Source: Bryobacteraceae bacterium
Lineage (GTDB): Bacteria; Acidobacteriota; Terriglobia; Bryobacterales; Bryobacteraceae
DNA: 5,928 nucleotides
Direction: 5' to 3'
Assembly: GCA_030044325.1 (NCBI GenBank)
Contig: JASHWA010000295.1
Location: 1 to 5,928, forward strand
Below are positions 1 through 5,689 of the stretch, in pieces. The notes beneath the pieces were generated by a model. The model worked only from the letters and a program-made list of their open reading frames with translations, was not told where the DNA came from and searched no databases. The translations under genes and the position numbers were made by a program. The stretch's first letter is position 1; every line of letters starts with the position of its first letter.

Positions 1-524
1 ACGCCGCCCGCATCCGGGGAAACCACGGTCAGCCCCGCTCCGCCGATCTCGTCAAAATAATCGATCATCACCGGCGTCGCGAACAGATGATCCACCGGCA
101 CGTCGAAAAAACCCTGAATCTGCGCGGCATGCAGATCGAGCGCCAGAATCCGGTTGGCTCCGGCGCGTTCGAGCAGGCTGGCCACCAGGCGGGCCGAAAT
201 CGGCATCCGCGGCCGGTCCTTGCGGTCCTGCCGCGCATACCCATAATAGGGTAACACTGCCGTGATGCGCTCCGCTGAGGCGCGCTTCAAAGCGTCCATC
301 ATCAGCAGGAGCTCCATCAAATGCTTGTCGACGGGAGTGCAGGTCGGTTGCACGACGAAAACGTCCGCGCCGCGAACGTTTTCCTGGATCTGAAGATGCA
401 CCTCGCCGTCGGAAAATTGTTTCACCGTGACGGCGGCAAGCGGGCATCCGAGCTCATAACAGATCTCGGCCGCGAGCGCGGGGTTCGCGTTGCCCGTGAA
501 CACTTTGAAGTGATTGAACCTCAT
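1..524 (-). CDS. prs: Ribose-phosphate pyrophosphokinase, N-terminal part (cut by the window edge)
   Basis: This gene encodes PRPP synthetase, the cytosolic enzyme that transfers pyrophosphate from ATP to ribose 5-phosphate. PRPP feeds purine, pyrimidine, histidine, tryptophan and NAD synthesis. My translation from the ATG at 524 gives 174 codons before the left edge. The N-terminal substrate region contains FSDGE (about residues 37-41). The flexible ATP-binding segment PYYGYARQDRKDRPR lies at 92-106. The conserved stretch LDLHAAQIQGFFDVPVD lies at 129-145, and VSPDAGG falls at the edge. All match the family closely. The C-terminal half with the ribose-5-phosphate loop lies outside the window, so completeness cannot be judged. 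The start overlaps the ispE stop in an ATGA, with only a weak purine-rich stretch upstream, so translation is probably coupled to ispE. Confidence 0.97.
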   Translation of the reverse strand, partial: MRFNHFKVFTGNANPALAAEICYELGCPLAAVTVKQFSDGEVHLQIQENVRGADVFVVQPTCTPVDKHLMELLLMMDALKRASAERITAVLPYYGYARQDRKDRPRMPISARLVASLLERAGANRILALDLHAAQIQGFFDVPVDHLFATPVMIDYFDEIGGAGLTVVSPDAGG

Positions 525-1465
525 CGCTCGTACCGGCTTCGGGGCGGCCATAAATCTTCACCGGCGATGATATGATCGCGCAACTGGCGCCGCCACAGGC
601 GCTGGTACGCGCCCCGGCTCACCAGACGGGCCGAAATCGCATCGCCGTCAGACACTTTTCGGGCGCGCTCGCGCTCTTCGATCGATCGGAACAGGGCGAA
701 GATCGCCGACCCGCTCCCCGTCATCCGGACACCCTCGGCTCCTGCTGTTCGCAGCTTTCGCGCAATCTTCTGGAGCTTGGGGTATTGCCGGAAGACGACC
801 GCCTCAAAGTCGTTTTCGCTGAGCGCACTCGCCTGGCTCGCGCGGCGCTTCCCACTAAGCGCACACACGAACTCCCGGAAACCATTAATTTTAGTTGACA
901 ATCCGGTGAATGTCAAACCTCGCCCGAGCGCCGCGTAAGCCGGCCCCGTAGCCACGTGAATCCCCGGCGCGACCAATAAAATCGGCTCTTCGGCGATGTC
1001 GGGGAGCCGGTAGAGTTCGGTCCCGCGCCCGATTCCGAGCGCCGTTCCGCCTTCGAGAAAAAACGGCACGTCGCTGCCGAGTTCGGCTGCAATCTCGTCG
1101 ATCGGCGCGCGCCTTCCGATCAGAATCGGCAGCGCCAGAAGGACTGCCGCGGCATCGCTCGACCCGCCGCCGAGTCCCGCGCCCATCGGAATTCGCTTCG
1201 TGAGCCGGAATCGGACGCGCGCGTGAGTTTTGGTTCGATCGAGAACGGCGTGGGCCGCGCGGGCGACCAGGTTGTCGGGAATATCGACGTTGCCGTCAAG
1301 CGTCAGCTCGGTCCGGCGCGCGGCTTCGTAGTTGATTTCGATCGTGTCGGCGAGTGAAATGGTCTGGAAAACGGTCCGCAGCTCATGAAATCCGTCGGGG
1401 CGCTTGTTGAGGATTCGCAGATCCAGATTAATCTTAGCAAGCGCCTGAATTTTCAAGGACTTCAC
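521..1465 (-). CDS. ispE: 4-diphosphocytidyl-2-C-methyl-D-erythritol kinase
   Basis: IspE is the GHMP-family kinase that phosphorylates CDP-methylerythritol at the 2-OH in the MEP isoprenoid pathway. I chose the GTG at 1465 (314 aa). It sits 7 nt after an AAGAG ribosome binding site, and the protein then begins, as the family does, with LAKINLDL (catalytic Lys11), followed by DGFHEL at 24-29. The glycine-rich ATP loop PMGAGLGGGSSDAA is at 93-106. GSDVPFF at 130-136 carries the catalytic Asp132, and the C-terminal GHMP motif TGSGSAIF is at 249-256. An open frame continues 43 codons upstream but lacks family resemblance. The protein is slightly longer than the usual 280-300 aa, through extra residues around SGKRRASQ and a tail ending WPPRSRYER. 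All catalytic motifs look intact. It overlaps prs by 4 nt. Confidence 0.96.
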   Translation of the reverse strand: MKSLKIQALAKINLDLRILNKRPDGFHELRTVFQTISLADTIEINYEAARRTELTLDGNVDIPDNLVARAAHAVLDRTKTHARVRFRLTKRIPMGAGLGGGSSDAAAVLLALPILIGRRAPIDEIAAELGSDVPFFLEGGTALGIGRGTELYRLPDIAEEPILLVAPGIHVATGPAYAALGRGLTFTGLSTKINGFREFVCALSGKRRASQASALSENDFEAVVFRQYPKLQKIARKLRTAGAEGVRMTGSGSAIFALFRSIEERERARKVSDGDAISARLVSRGAYQRLWRRQLRDHIIAGEDLWPPRSRYER

Positions 1466-1472
1466 GATTTTT

Positions 1473-1477
1473 CTCTT
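1473..1477 (-). promoter_or_regulatory. Ribosome binding site of ispE
   Basis: The minus strand reads AAGAG, then 7 nt, then GTG at 1465. This spacing decides the ispE start in favour of the GTG over the longer open frame. Confidence 0.6.
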
Positions 1478-1516
1478 GCGAAAACAGGGCGAAATGCTGT
1501 AATGCTTAGGAGGGTA

Positions 1517-1539
1517 CCGGGGATGGATTCCACCCCCGG
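1517..1539 (-). promoter_or_regulatory. Strong hairpin in the ispE leader
   Basis: Read on the minus strand, CCGGGGGTGG is followed by the loop AAT and then CCATCCCCGG. As RNA this gives ten consecutive pairs: nine Watson-Crick and one G-U. On the plus strand the same position would be an A-C mismatch, so the structure is better in the ispE-sense transcript. It is followed by TACCCTCC, not by a U-run, so it does not look like an intrinsic terminator. It lies about 50 nt upstream of the ispE start. A leader structure, processing site or transcript stabiliser are all possible; the function is unknown. Confidence 0.5.
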
Positions 1540-1547
1540 CGAAACTT

Positions 1548-1706
1548 TCACCGCCGTTTGATCCGAACGGTGACGGTGAAGGCAAGCACAGCAACCACGG
1601 TGATTACGATTGTAATCAGCGTCCCTCCTTTCCGTCCGAAAATGGATTCCACGACCTGCGCTAACAGGCCGTGGTCCGTCCGGACGCGCCGTACATCCGG
1701 AGGCAA
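1548..1706 (-). CDS. Possible small tail-anchored membrane peptide (uncertain)
   Basis: I do not recognise this frame. From a TTG at 1706 it reads 52 codons to a TGA at 1550-1548. The first half is hydrophilic (LPPDVRRVRTDHG, then QVVESIFGRKGG). About 19 uninterrupted hydrophobic or Thr residues follow (TLITIVITVVAVLAF plus TVTV), and the peptide ends in the basic RIKRR. That looks like a single C-terminal membrane helix with a positively charged tail. Against it: there is no clear ribosome binding site before the TTG, and an in-frame TGA lies about 25 nt upstream. A frame offset by one base, starting ATG at 1740 (MHVIPVFRS), could join it after a single indel, so a frameshifted remnant is an alternative. 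The frame lies between apt and ispE on the same strand. Chance is also possible, because repeated Ile/Val/Thr codons arise easily here. Confidence 0.3.
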   Translation of the reverse strand: MPPDVRRVRTDHGLLAQVVESIFGRKGGTLITIVITVVAVLAFTVTVRIKRR

Positions 1707-1773
1707 CCGATATCGAACGGAAAACCGGGATCACGTGCATTAGTGCGATAAAAAACAGGATGATCTCAGGAAA

Positions 1774-2289
1774 TCAGTAGTGCAGCATTGCCTGGATGTC
1801 GTAGCCCGGCAATTTCTCGCGGCCCTTTAAAAAATCCAGCTCGATCACGAATCCCAACCCCACCACTCTCCCGCCGAGCTTTTCGGCCAGCTTCGTCACC
1901 GCCGCCGCCGTCCCGCCGGTCGCGAGCACGTCATCGACGATGAGAACATGCTCGCCCGCCTGAATCGCGTCGCGATGAATCTCCAGCGCGTCCGTGCCAT
2001 ATTCGAGCTGATATTCGACCCGCTCAGTCGCCGCGGGCAGTTTTTTCGGTTTCCGTACCGGCACGAAACCGGCATTCAGCGCATAGGCGACCGCCGGCGC
2101 GAAAATAAATCCGCGCGCCTCGATGCCGATTACCTTGTCGATACCTTTGCCCACATAGCCCGCGCCCAGCTCATCGATCAGCGAGCGCAGCCCCTGCGCG
2201 TCTTTGAGCAGCGTGGTGATGTCGTAAAACAAAATTCCGGGCTTGGGAAAATCCGGGACTTCCCGGATCAGCGATTTTAAATGATTCAT
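1774..2289 (-). CDS. apt: Adenine phosphoribosyltransferase
   Basis: Apt is a cytosolic type I phosphoribosyltransferase that salvages adenine with PRPP to make AMP and pyrophosphate. From the ATG at 2289 the protein is 171 aa, the normal family length, and begins with the typical MNHLKSLIREVPDFPKPGI. Visible motifs are FYDITTLL (21-28), IEARGFIF (56-63), the flexible-loop region VPVRKPKKLP (76-85), EYGTDALEIH (96-105) and the PRPP-binding loop VLIVDDVLATGGT (115-127). All are intact. The open frame extends 30 codons further upstream, but that part has no family similarity and runs into the divergent intergenic region. There is no obvious Shine-Dalgarno sequence before the chosen ATG. It is the first minus-strand gene of the window and is transcribed away from moeA. 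Confidence 0.96.
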   Translation of the reverse strand: MNHLKSLIREVPDFPKPGILFYDITTLLKDAQGLRSLIDELGAGYVGKGIDKVIGIEARGFIFAPAVAYALNAGFVPVRKPKKLPAATERVEYQLEYGTDALEIHRDAIQAGEHVLIVDDVLATGGTAAAVTKLAEKLGGRVVGLGFVIELDFLKGREKLPGYDIQAMLHY

Positions 2290-2397
2290 CGTCGGGAGCA
2301 CACTGATTCTAGCATCAACAGTTGCGCAACGCTTCCGAGGGACAGAGCGGCCGGTTCTCTCCTGGAGCACCGGTCGCACCAGAAGCTACACTGGGAT
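2290..2397. promoter_or_regulatory. Divergent control region between apt and moeA
   Basis: This 108-bp gap separates two head-to-head starts, so promoters for both directions are expected here. It contains a perfect 10-bp palindrome GTTGCGCAAC at 2321-2330 and a 5-bp inverted repeat CCGGT/ACCGG at 2351-2373, either of which could be an operator. I see no strong promoter for moeA. Confidence 0.45.
2306..2311 (-). promoter_or_regulatory. Candidate -10 element for apt
   Basis: The minus strand reads TAGAAT, five of six matches to TATAAT. It would start transcription about 10 nt before the apt ATG, giving a nearly leaderless mRNA consistent with the missing ribosome binding site. No good -35 hexamer lies 16-18 bp upstream, so this is tentative. 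Confidence 0.25.
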
Positions 2398-3579
2398 TTG
2401 ACCTTAACATTCGAGCAGGCGCGCGAATGCGTGATGCGTGAGGTGCGTTCCCTGAACGCAACCGAGCAGGTTTCTTTGTGCGACGCCGCCGGGCGCGTGA
2501 TCGCCGAAGATGTCGCGGCCGACCGCGATTATCCTCCCTTCGATCGCAGCGCGCGCGATGGATTCGCGATTCGCGCCGCGGATCTGCCGGGCGCTCTGCG
2601 CGTGATCGGCGAAGTTCGCGCGGGTGCCATGTTTGACCGCGCTGTCGCGGCCGGCGAAGCGGTCGAAATCATGACCGGCGCTCCCATGCCTCGCGGCGCC
2701 GACGCGGTAGTGATGGTCGAGCACACGCGCCGCGAAGGCGATCGCGTGATTATCGAGCGCAGCGTGCAAGCGGGCGACAACTTCACTCCGCGCGGCGCGG
2801 AAGCGGAGCGCGGCAAGGCGATTCTGCGAGCAGGCTCGCGCATCGGATTCGCGCAGATCGCCGTGCTCGCGATGACCGGCCGGGAGCGCGTCACGGTTTA
2901 CCGCCGTCCGCGCGTGGCGATTCTCTCGACCGGCGATGAAATCGTCGACCTCCGCGAACAGCCGCGTGAATTCGAGATCCGCAATTCCAACGCCTGGTCG
3001 ATCGCCGCGCAAGCCCGCAGCGCGGGCGCGATTGCGGAAATGCTGCCCATCGCCCGCGACCATCACGAATCCACGCGAGAGCTGATCGCGCGCGGCTTCG
3101 AAGCGGACCTGCTCGTCATTTCCGGAGGCGTTTCCGCCGGTAAATACGACATCGTCGAACGCGTTCTCGCCGAATTCGGCGCACAATTTTTTTTCGATCG
3201 CGTGCTGATCCAGCCGGGACAGCCCGCGGTCTTCGGACGCGTCCGGGAAAAATTCTTTTTCGGCCTTCCCGGAAATCCGGTATCGACGCTGGTGACCTTC
3301 GAACTGTTCGCCCGCGCGGCGATCGAAAAATTGAGCGGCATCGAAGAACCCGCGCTCCCGCTGACACGCGCGAAACTCTCGCGCGATTTCCGCCACAAAA
3401 CCGGCCTCACGCGATTTCTGCCCGCGCGCTTGAGCGCCGAGGGCTCGACCATCGCTCCCGAACCGTGGCAGGGCTCCGGCGATATCTCCGCCGTCGCGCG
3501 CTCCAATGCGTTTCTGGTCGCCGATTCCGATCGCGAATCGTGGTCCGCGGGCGAGGATATCCGCGTTCTGATCCCATGA
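2398..3579 (+). CDS. moeA: Molybdopterin molybdenumtransferase MoeA
   Basis: MoeA inserts molybdate into adenylated molybdopterin in the last common step of molybdenum cofactor synthesis. I place the start at the TTG at 2398 (393 aa). The next residues, LTFEQARECVMREV, match the family N-terminus. The open frame reaches back to 2281, but that extension is unlike MoeA. The GTG at 2431 and ATG at 2434 would cut into conserved sequence. No good ribosome binding site supports the TTG. Motifs in order are PPFDRSARDGF (46-56), MTGAPMPRGAD (92-102), STGDEIV (177-183), SGGVSAGKYD (242-251), QPGQP (272-276) and GLPGNPVS (289-296). The beta-rich C-terminal domain IV runs from about 320. The active-site Asp and the PGNP loop are present. 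The stop overlaps the moaC ATG in an ATGA. Confidence 0.95.
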   Translation: MTLTFEQARECVMREVRSLNATEQVSLCDAAGRVIAEDVAADRDYPPFDRSARDGFAIRAADLPGALRVIGEVRAGAMFDRAVAAGEAVEIMTGAPMPRGADAVVMVEHTRREGDRVIIERSVQAGDNFTPRGAEAERGKAILRAGSRIGFAQIAVLAMTGRERVTVYRRPRVAILSTGDEIVDLREQPREFEIRNSNAWSIAAQARSAGAIAEMLPIARDHHESTRELIARGFEADLLVISGGVSAGKYDIVERVLAEFGAQFFFDRVLIQPGQPAVFGRVREKFFFGLPGNPVSTLVTFELFARAAIEKLSGIEEPALPLTRAKLSRDFRHKTGLTRFLPARLSAEGSTIAPEPWQGSGDISAVARSNAFLVADSDRESWSAGEDIRVLIP

Positions 3580-4058
3580 GAAAACTTTCGCACTACGATG
3601 AACGCGGACGCGCGTCGATGGTGGATGTTTCCGCAAAAGCCGAAACCAAACGCACCGCGACGGCACAGGCGTTCGTGCGTATAAAACCCTCGGTGCTAAA
3701 AAAGCTGCCGAAAAACCCCAAGGGCGATCCGCTCGAGGTCGCGCGCATCGCCGGAATCAGCGCGGCGAAGCGCGCTTCCGATCTGATCCCCATGTGCCAT
3801 CCGCTGATGCTCTCGCATGTCGATGTGGACGCGCGAATCGAGAAGAAGGGCGTGCGCATCACCGCCCGAGCCGCGATCACCGGACCTACCGGGGTCGAAA
3901 TGGAAGCGCTGACCGCGGCCGCCGTCGCCGCGCTTACGGTTTACGACATGACCAAGGCGCTCGACAAATCCATCGAGATTCAGGACCTCTATTTGCTTGA
4001 AAAAACCGGTGGCAAAAGCGGAGATTTTAAGAAAAAGAGCGGAGACTTCAAAAAGTGA
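3576..4058 (+). CDS. moaC: Cyclic pyranopterin monophosphate synthase MoaC
   Basis: MoaC converts the GTP-derived 3',8-cyclo-dihydro-GTP, the product of the radical SAM enzyme MoaA, into cyclic pyranopterin monophosphate. The ATG at 3576 overlaps the moeA stop and gives 160 aa. Motifs are MVDVS (15-19), DLIPMCHPL (69-77), GVEMEALTA (106-114) and YDMTKALDKS (123-132). In the last of these, Asp124 and Lys127 correspond to the catalytic Asp128 and Lys131 of E. coli MoaC. The conserved family ending KSGDFK is present but duplicated: residues 147-153 and 154-160 are both KSGDFKK. The second copy also carries the probable ribosome binding site of the next gene. The upstream GAGGA is too far away to be a strong site, so translational coupling to moeA is likely. 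No moaA, moaD or moaE gene is visible in the window. Confidence 0.97.
   Translation: MRKLSHYDERGRASMVDVSAKAETKRTATAQAFVRIKPSVLKKLPKNPKGDPLEVARIAGISAAKRASDLIPMCHPLMLSHVDVDARIEKKGVRITARAAITGPTGVEMEALTAAAVAALTVYDMTKALDKSIEIQDLYLLEKTGGKSGDFKKKSGDFKK
4014..4055 (+). repeat. Tandem 21-bp duplication at the moaC 3' end
   Basis: Two adjacent 21-nt units, 4014-4034 and 4035-4055, each encode KSGDFKK. They differ at five third-codon positions (AAA/AAG, GAT/GAC, TTT/TTC, AAG/AAA, AAA/AAG), all synonymous. The first unit is the usual MoaC C-terminal motif; the second is extra and runs directly into the stop codon. Confidence 0.9.
4041..4045 (+). promoter_or_regulatory. Ribosome binding site of the mog/moaB-type gene
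   Basis: GGAGA lies inside the second KSGDFKK repeat of moaC, 9 nt before a GTG at 4055 and 12 nt before the ATG at 4058. The spacing slightly favours the GTG and start-codon strength favours the ATG, so the start is uncertain by one codon. Confidence 0.5.
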
Positions 4059-4552
4059 TGCGCGCGGCGGTGATAACCATCAGCGATTCGGTGGCCCGCG
4101 GAACGCGCCAGGACCGTTCCGGAGGCGCGCTTGCCGAATTGATCGTGAAGCTCGGATGGCACACTGTGAAAACGCTGATTCTGCCGGATGAAGCGCAGCA
4201 GATTTCAAACACACTCTCCGCGCTGGCCGATTCCGGCGAGGCCGATATTGTAATCACCACCGGCGGGACGGGTGTCGCGTTGCGCGATGTGACGCCGGAA
4301 GCCGTGCGCGCGATCGCGCACCGGGAAATCCCGGGCTTAGGGGAAGTGATGCGCAGCGAAGGCCGGAAATCCACGAAATTCGCGCCGCTGTCGCGCGGCG
4401 GAGGCTACACGCGTGGCGCAACGCTGATCCTGTGCCTTCCCGGATCGGTGCGTGGTGCGATAGATTCATTGAATGCGGTCGCCGATCTGGTGCCGCATGT
4501 GGTTGATTTACTTCATGGACGCACGGAGCATCTGGAGAAACCGGCGTCTTGA
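4058..4552 (+). CDS. mog: MogA/MoaB-family molybdopterin adenylyltransferase
   Basis: Family members bind molybdopterin, and the Mog type adenylates it with ATP to give the substrate of MoeA. From the ATG at 4058, which overlaps the moaC stop in TGATG, the protein is 164 aa; a GTG one codon earlier is equally possible. Motifs are SDSVARGTRQDRSG (9-22), TTGGTGVALRDVTPEA (67-82), the downstream PGLGEVMR and LPGS (127-130). The RDVTPEA and TGGTG motifs are characteristic of the MPT-binding fold shared with MoeA domain III. RDVTPEA leans towards Mog rather than E. coli-type MoaB, but I cannot separate the two firmly. Translation is coupled to moaC. Together with moeA and moaC it covers an early and the two late steps of cofactor synthesis. 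Confidence 0.92.
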   Translation: MRAAVITISDSVARGTRQDRSGGALAELIVKLGWHTVKTLILPDEAQQISNTLSALADSGEADIVITTGGTGVALRDVTPEAVRAIAHREIPGLGEVMRSEGRKSTKFAPLSRGGGYTRGATLILCLPGSVRGAIDSLNAVADLVPHVVDLLHGRTEHLEKPAS

Positions 4553-4570
4553 CCCGGGCATCTAACCGAC

Positions 4571-4575
4571 AGGAG
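4571..4575 (+). promoter_or_regulatory. Ribosome binding site of the VWA-like gene
   Basis: AGGAG lies 4 nt before the ATG at 4580. It is the best Shine-Dalgarno sequence of any gene in the window. It fixes this start and suggests translation independent of the upstream molybdenum cofactor genes. Confidence 0.8.
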
Positions 4576-4579
4576 CAGC

Positions 4580-5662
4580 ATGCGAAAAATATTGACACTT
4601 CTGTGCGCCGCGGGATTTGCATTCGCACAAACTCCGGCGCAGAATCCGCCGCAAAATCCGCAGCAGCCGGAGGAGCCTCATATCCGTGTTGAGGTACGCA
4701 CCGTGCTGGTTCCGACCACGGTCGAAACGCGCGATGGCGACTCTGTCCCCGGTCTGACTCCCTACGATTTCCGCCTGCTCGATAACGGCAAGCTGCAGAA
4801 AATCACCGAAGATATCGCCATTCATCCGCTCTCCGTCGTGGTGGTGATTCAGGCCAACGCGGATGTCGAAAAAATTCTGCCGAGCATCAAGCAATTGAGC
4901 AGCATCTTCGAAAGTCTGGTCATCGGCGACGAAGGCGAAATGGCCGTGATCGCGTTCGATCATCGCATCCAGGTGCTGACGGATTTCACTTCCGATTCGG
5001 CCAAGATCGACACGGCGTTTCGCCGGCTCACGCCCGGCGGCTACATCGCTGCGCTGAACGACGCGACCATGCGCGCCATCAATATGCTTAAAACGCGGCC
5101 CGCCAACCGGCGCCGTATTGTGATCCAGATTTCGGAAAATCGCGATAAAGGCAGCGAGATTCGCAAGATTCGCGAGGTGCTGACCGAAGCTGAATTCGCC
5201 AACGTCACGTTTTATTCGGTGAACATTTCGCAGCTGATTTCCGCGCTCACTTCGAAGGCGCAGCCCAGCCGTCCCAATCCGATCGAGTCCATCCCCGGCG
5301 CGCAGGGCGGATTGCCCCTGGGCCAGGTCACCACCACCAACACTCCCGCCCAGAGTGACGACGGAAACTGGGTTCCGGCGCTGGTGGATATTTTCGACGC
5401 CGCCAAGGGATTATTCGTCCCCGATCCTCTGGACGTCTACACCAAATACACCGGCGGCCGCGAGTGGGGTTTTCGCAACACCAAGCAACTGCAGAGCGAC
5501 GTGCAGCAAATCGGCAATGAGCTGCACACCCAATATTTGCTGAGCTACACGCCCAACAATCAGAATGAAGCCGGCTTCCACAAGATCACGGTGGAAGTGC
5601 TCAAGCCCGGCCTGGTGATCCGCAGTCGTGACGGCTACTGGACCGCGGCCAAGCCGGAGTAA
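4580..5662 (+). CDS. Secreted VWA-like protein, Acidobacteria-type, with degenerate metal site
   Basis: The 360-aa product begins with a Sec signal peptide (MRKILTLLCAAGFAFA, likely cut after Ala16) and a Pro/Gln-rich linker (18-33). A beta domain follows (35-80; VPTTVETRDG and LTPYDFRLLDNG), then a VWA-like domain from about 84 and a C-terminal beta region ending VIRSRDGYW. This is the architecture of the 'VWFA-related Acidobacterial domain' family, exported proteins of unknown role. The metal-ion-dependent adhesion site looks lost. Where DxSxS is expected after the PLSVVVVI strand there is QANAD (91-95). The usual Thr of the second loop aligns with Ala157 in GGYIAALNDA, and the third-loop Asp is Glu186 in ISENRD. 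Ligand binding, if any, is therefore probably metal-independent. The gene starts 27 bp after mog and may share its transcript, but nothing in the protein suggests a role in cofactor synthesis. Confidence 0.85.
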   Translation: MRKILTLLCAAGFAFAQTPAQNPPQNPQQPEEPHIRVEVRTVLVPTTVETRDGDSVPGLTPYDFRLLDNGKLQKITEDIAIHPLSVVVVIQANADVEKILPSIKQLSSIFESLVIGDEGEMAVIAFDHRIQVLTDFTSDSAKIDTAFRRLTPGGYIAALNDATMRAINMLKTRPANRRRIVIQISENRDKGSEIRKIREVLTEAEFANVTFYSVNISQLISALTSKAQPSRPNPIESIPGAQGGLPLGQVTTTNTPAQSDDGNWVPALVDIFDAAKGLFVPDPLDVYTKYTGGREWGFRNTKQLQSDVQQIGNELHTQYLLSYTPNNQNEAGFHKITVEVLKPGLVIRSRDGYWTAAKPE

Positions 5663-5674
5663 GCGAAATAGCAT

Positions 5675-5688
5675 CGCCGCTCGCGGCG
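5675..5688. terminator. Possible short bidirectional terminator hairpin
   Basis: CGCCG-CTCG-CGGCG lies in the 27-bp gap between two convergent stop codons (5662 and 5690). The stem has only five pairs and there is no T-run on either side, so this rests mainly on position. Confidence 0.25.
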
Positions 5689-5689
5689 G

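Larger units (their letters stand above)
1466..1773. other. 308-bp spacer between apt and ispE
   Basis: This is the only gap over 300 bp without a firmly assigned gene. Apart from the possible small ORF and the ispE-proximal hairpin it contains an inverted repeat TGATTAC-GATT-GTAATCA at 1601-1618. A shorter inverted repeat, CCGTT/AACGG, is at 1554-1570. An 11-bp direct repeat ATGGATTCCAC occurs at 1523-1533 and 1642-1652. After the apt stop the minus strand has a T6 run (1758-1753) but no convincing stem before it, so I do not call a terminator. I see no clear sigma-70 promoter for ispE. Confidence 0.6.

Noticed and set aside
321..898. Two plus-strand frames overlapping by ATGA (321-575 and 572-898)
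   Set aside because: They are antisense to prs and ispE, whose motifs are intact on the minus strand. The ATGA overlap is a coincidence of complementary sequence.
1466..1594. A 43-codon N-terminal extension of ispE
   Set aside because: It has no IspE similarity, crosses the leader hairpin, and a ribosome binding site with good spacing supports the GTG at 1465.
1601..1618. TGATTAC-GATT-GTAATCA inverted repeat as an operator
   Set aside because: It falls where the possible small peptide would encode LITIVIT. Repeated Ile/Val/Thr codons produce such symmetry easily, so I kept it only as a note in the spacer entry.
1741..1773. An intrinsic terminator after apt
   Set aside because: There is a T6 run on the minus strand, but only a four-base TGAT/ATCA pairing before it and no GC-rich stem.
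2281..2397. A 39-codon N-terminal extension of moeA
   Set aside because: The extra residues do not resemble MoeA and would begin inside the apt coding region. The family N-terminus begins at the TTG at 2398.
2404..3666. A 420-codon open frame on the minus strand opposite moeA
   Set aside because: It mirrors moeA, is rich in Arg/Ala/Gly/Asp as expected from antisense GC-rich codons, shows no recognisable motif, and moeA on the other strand is unmistakable.
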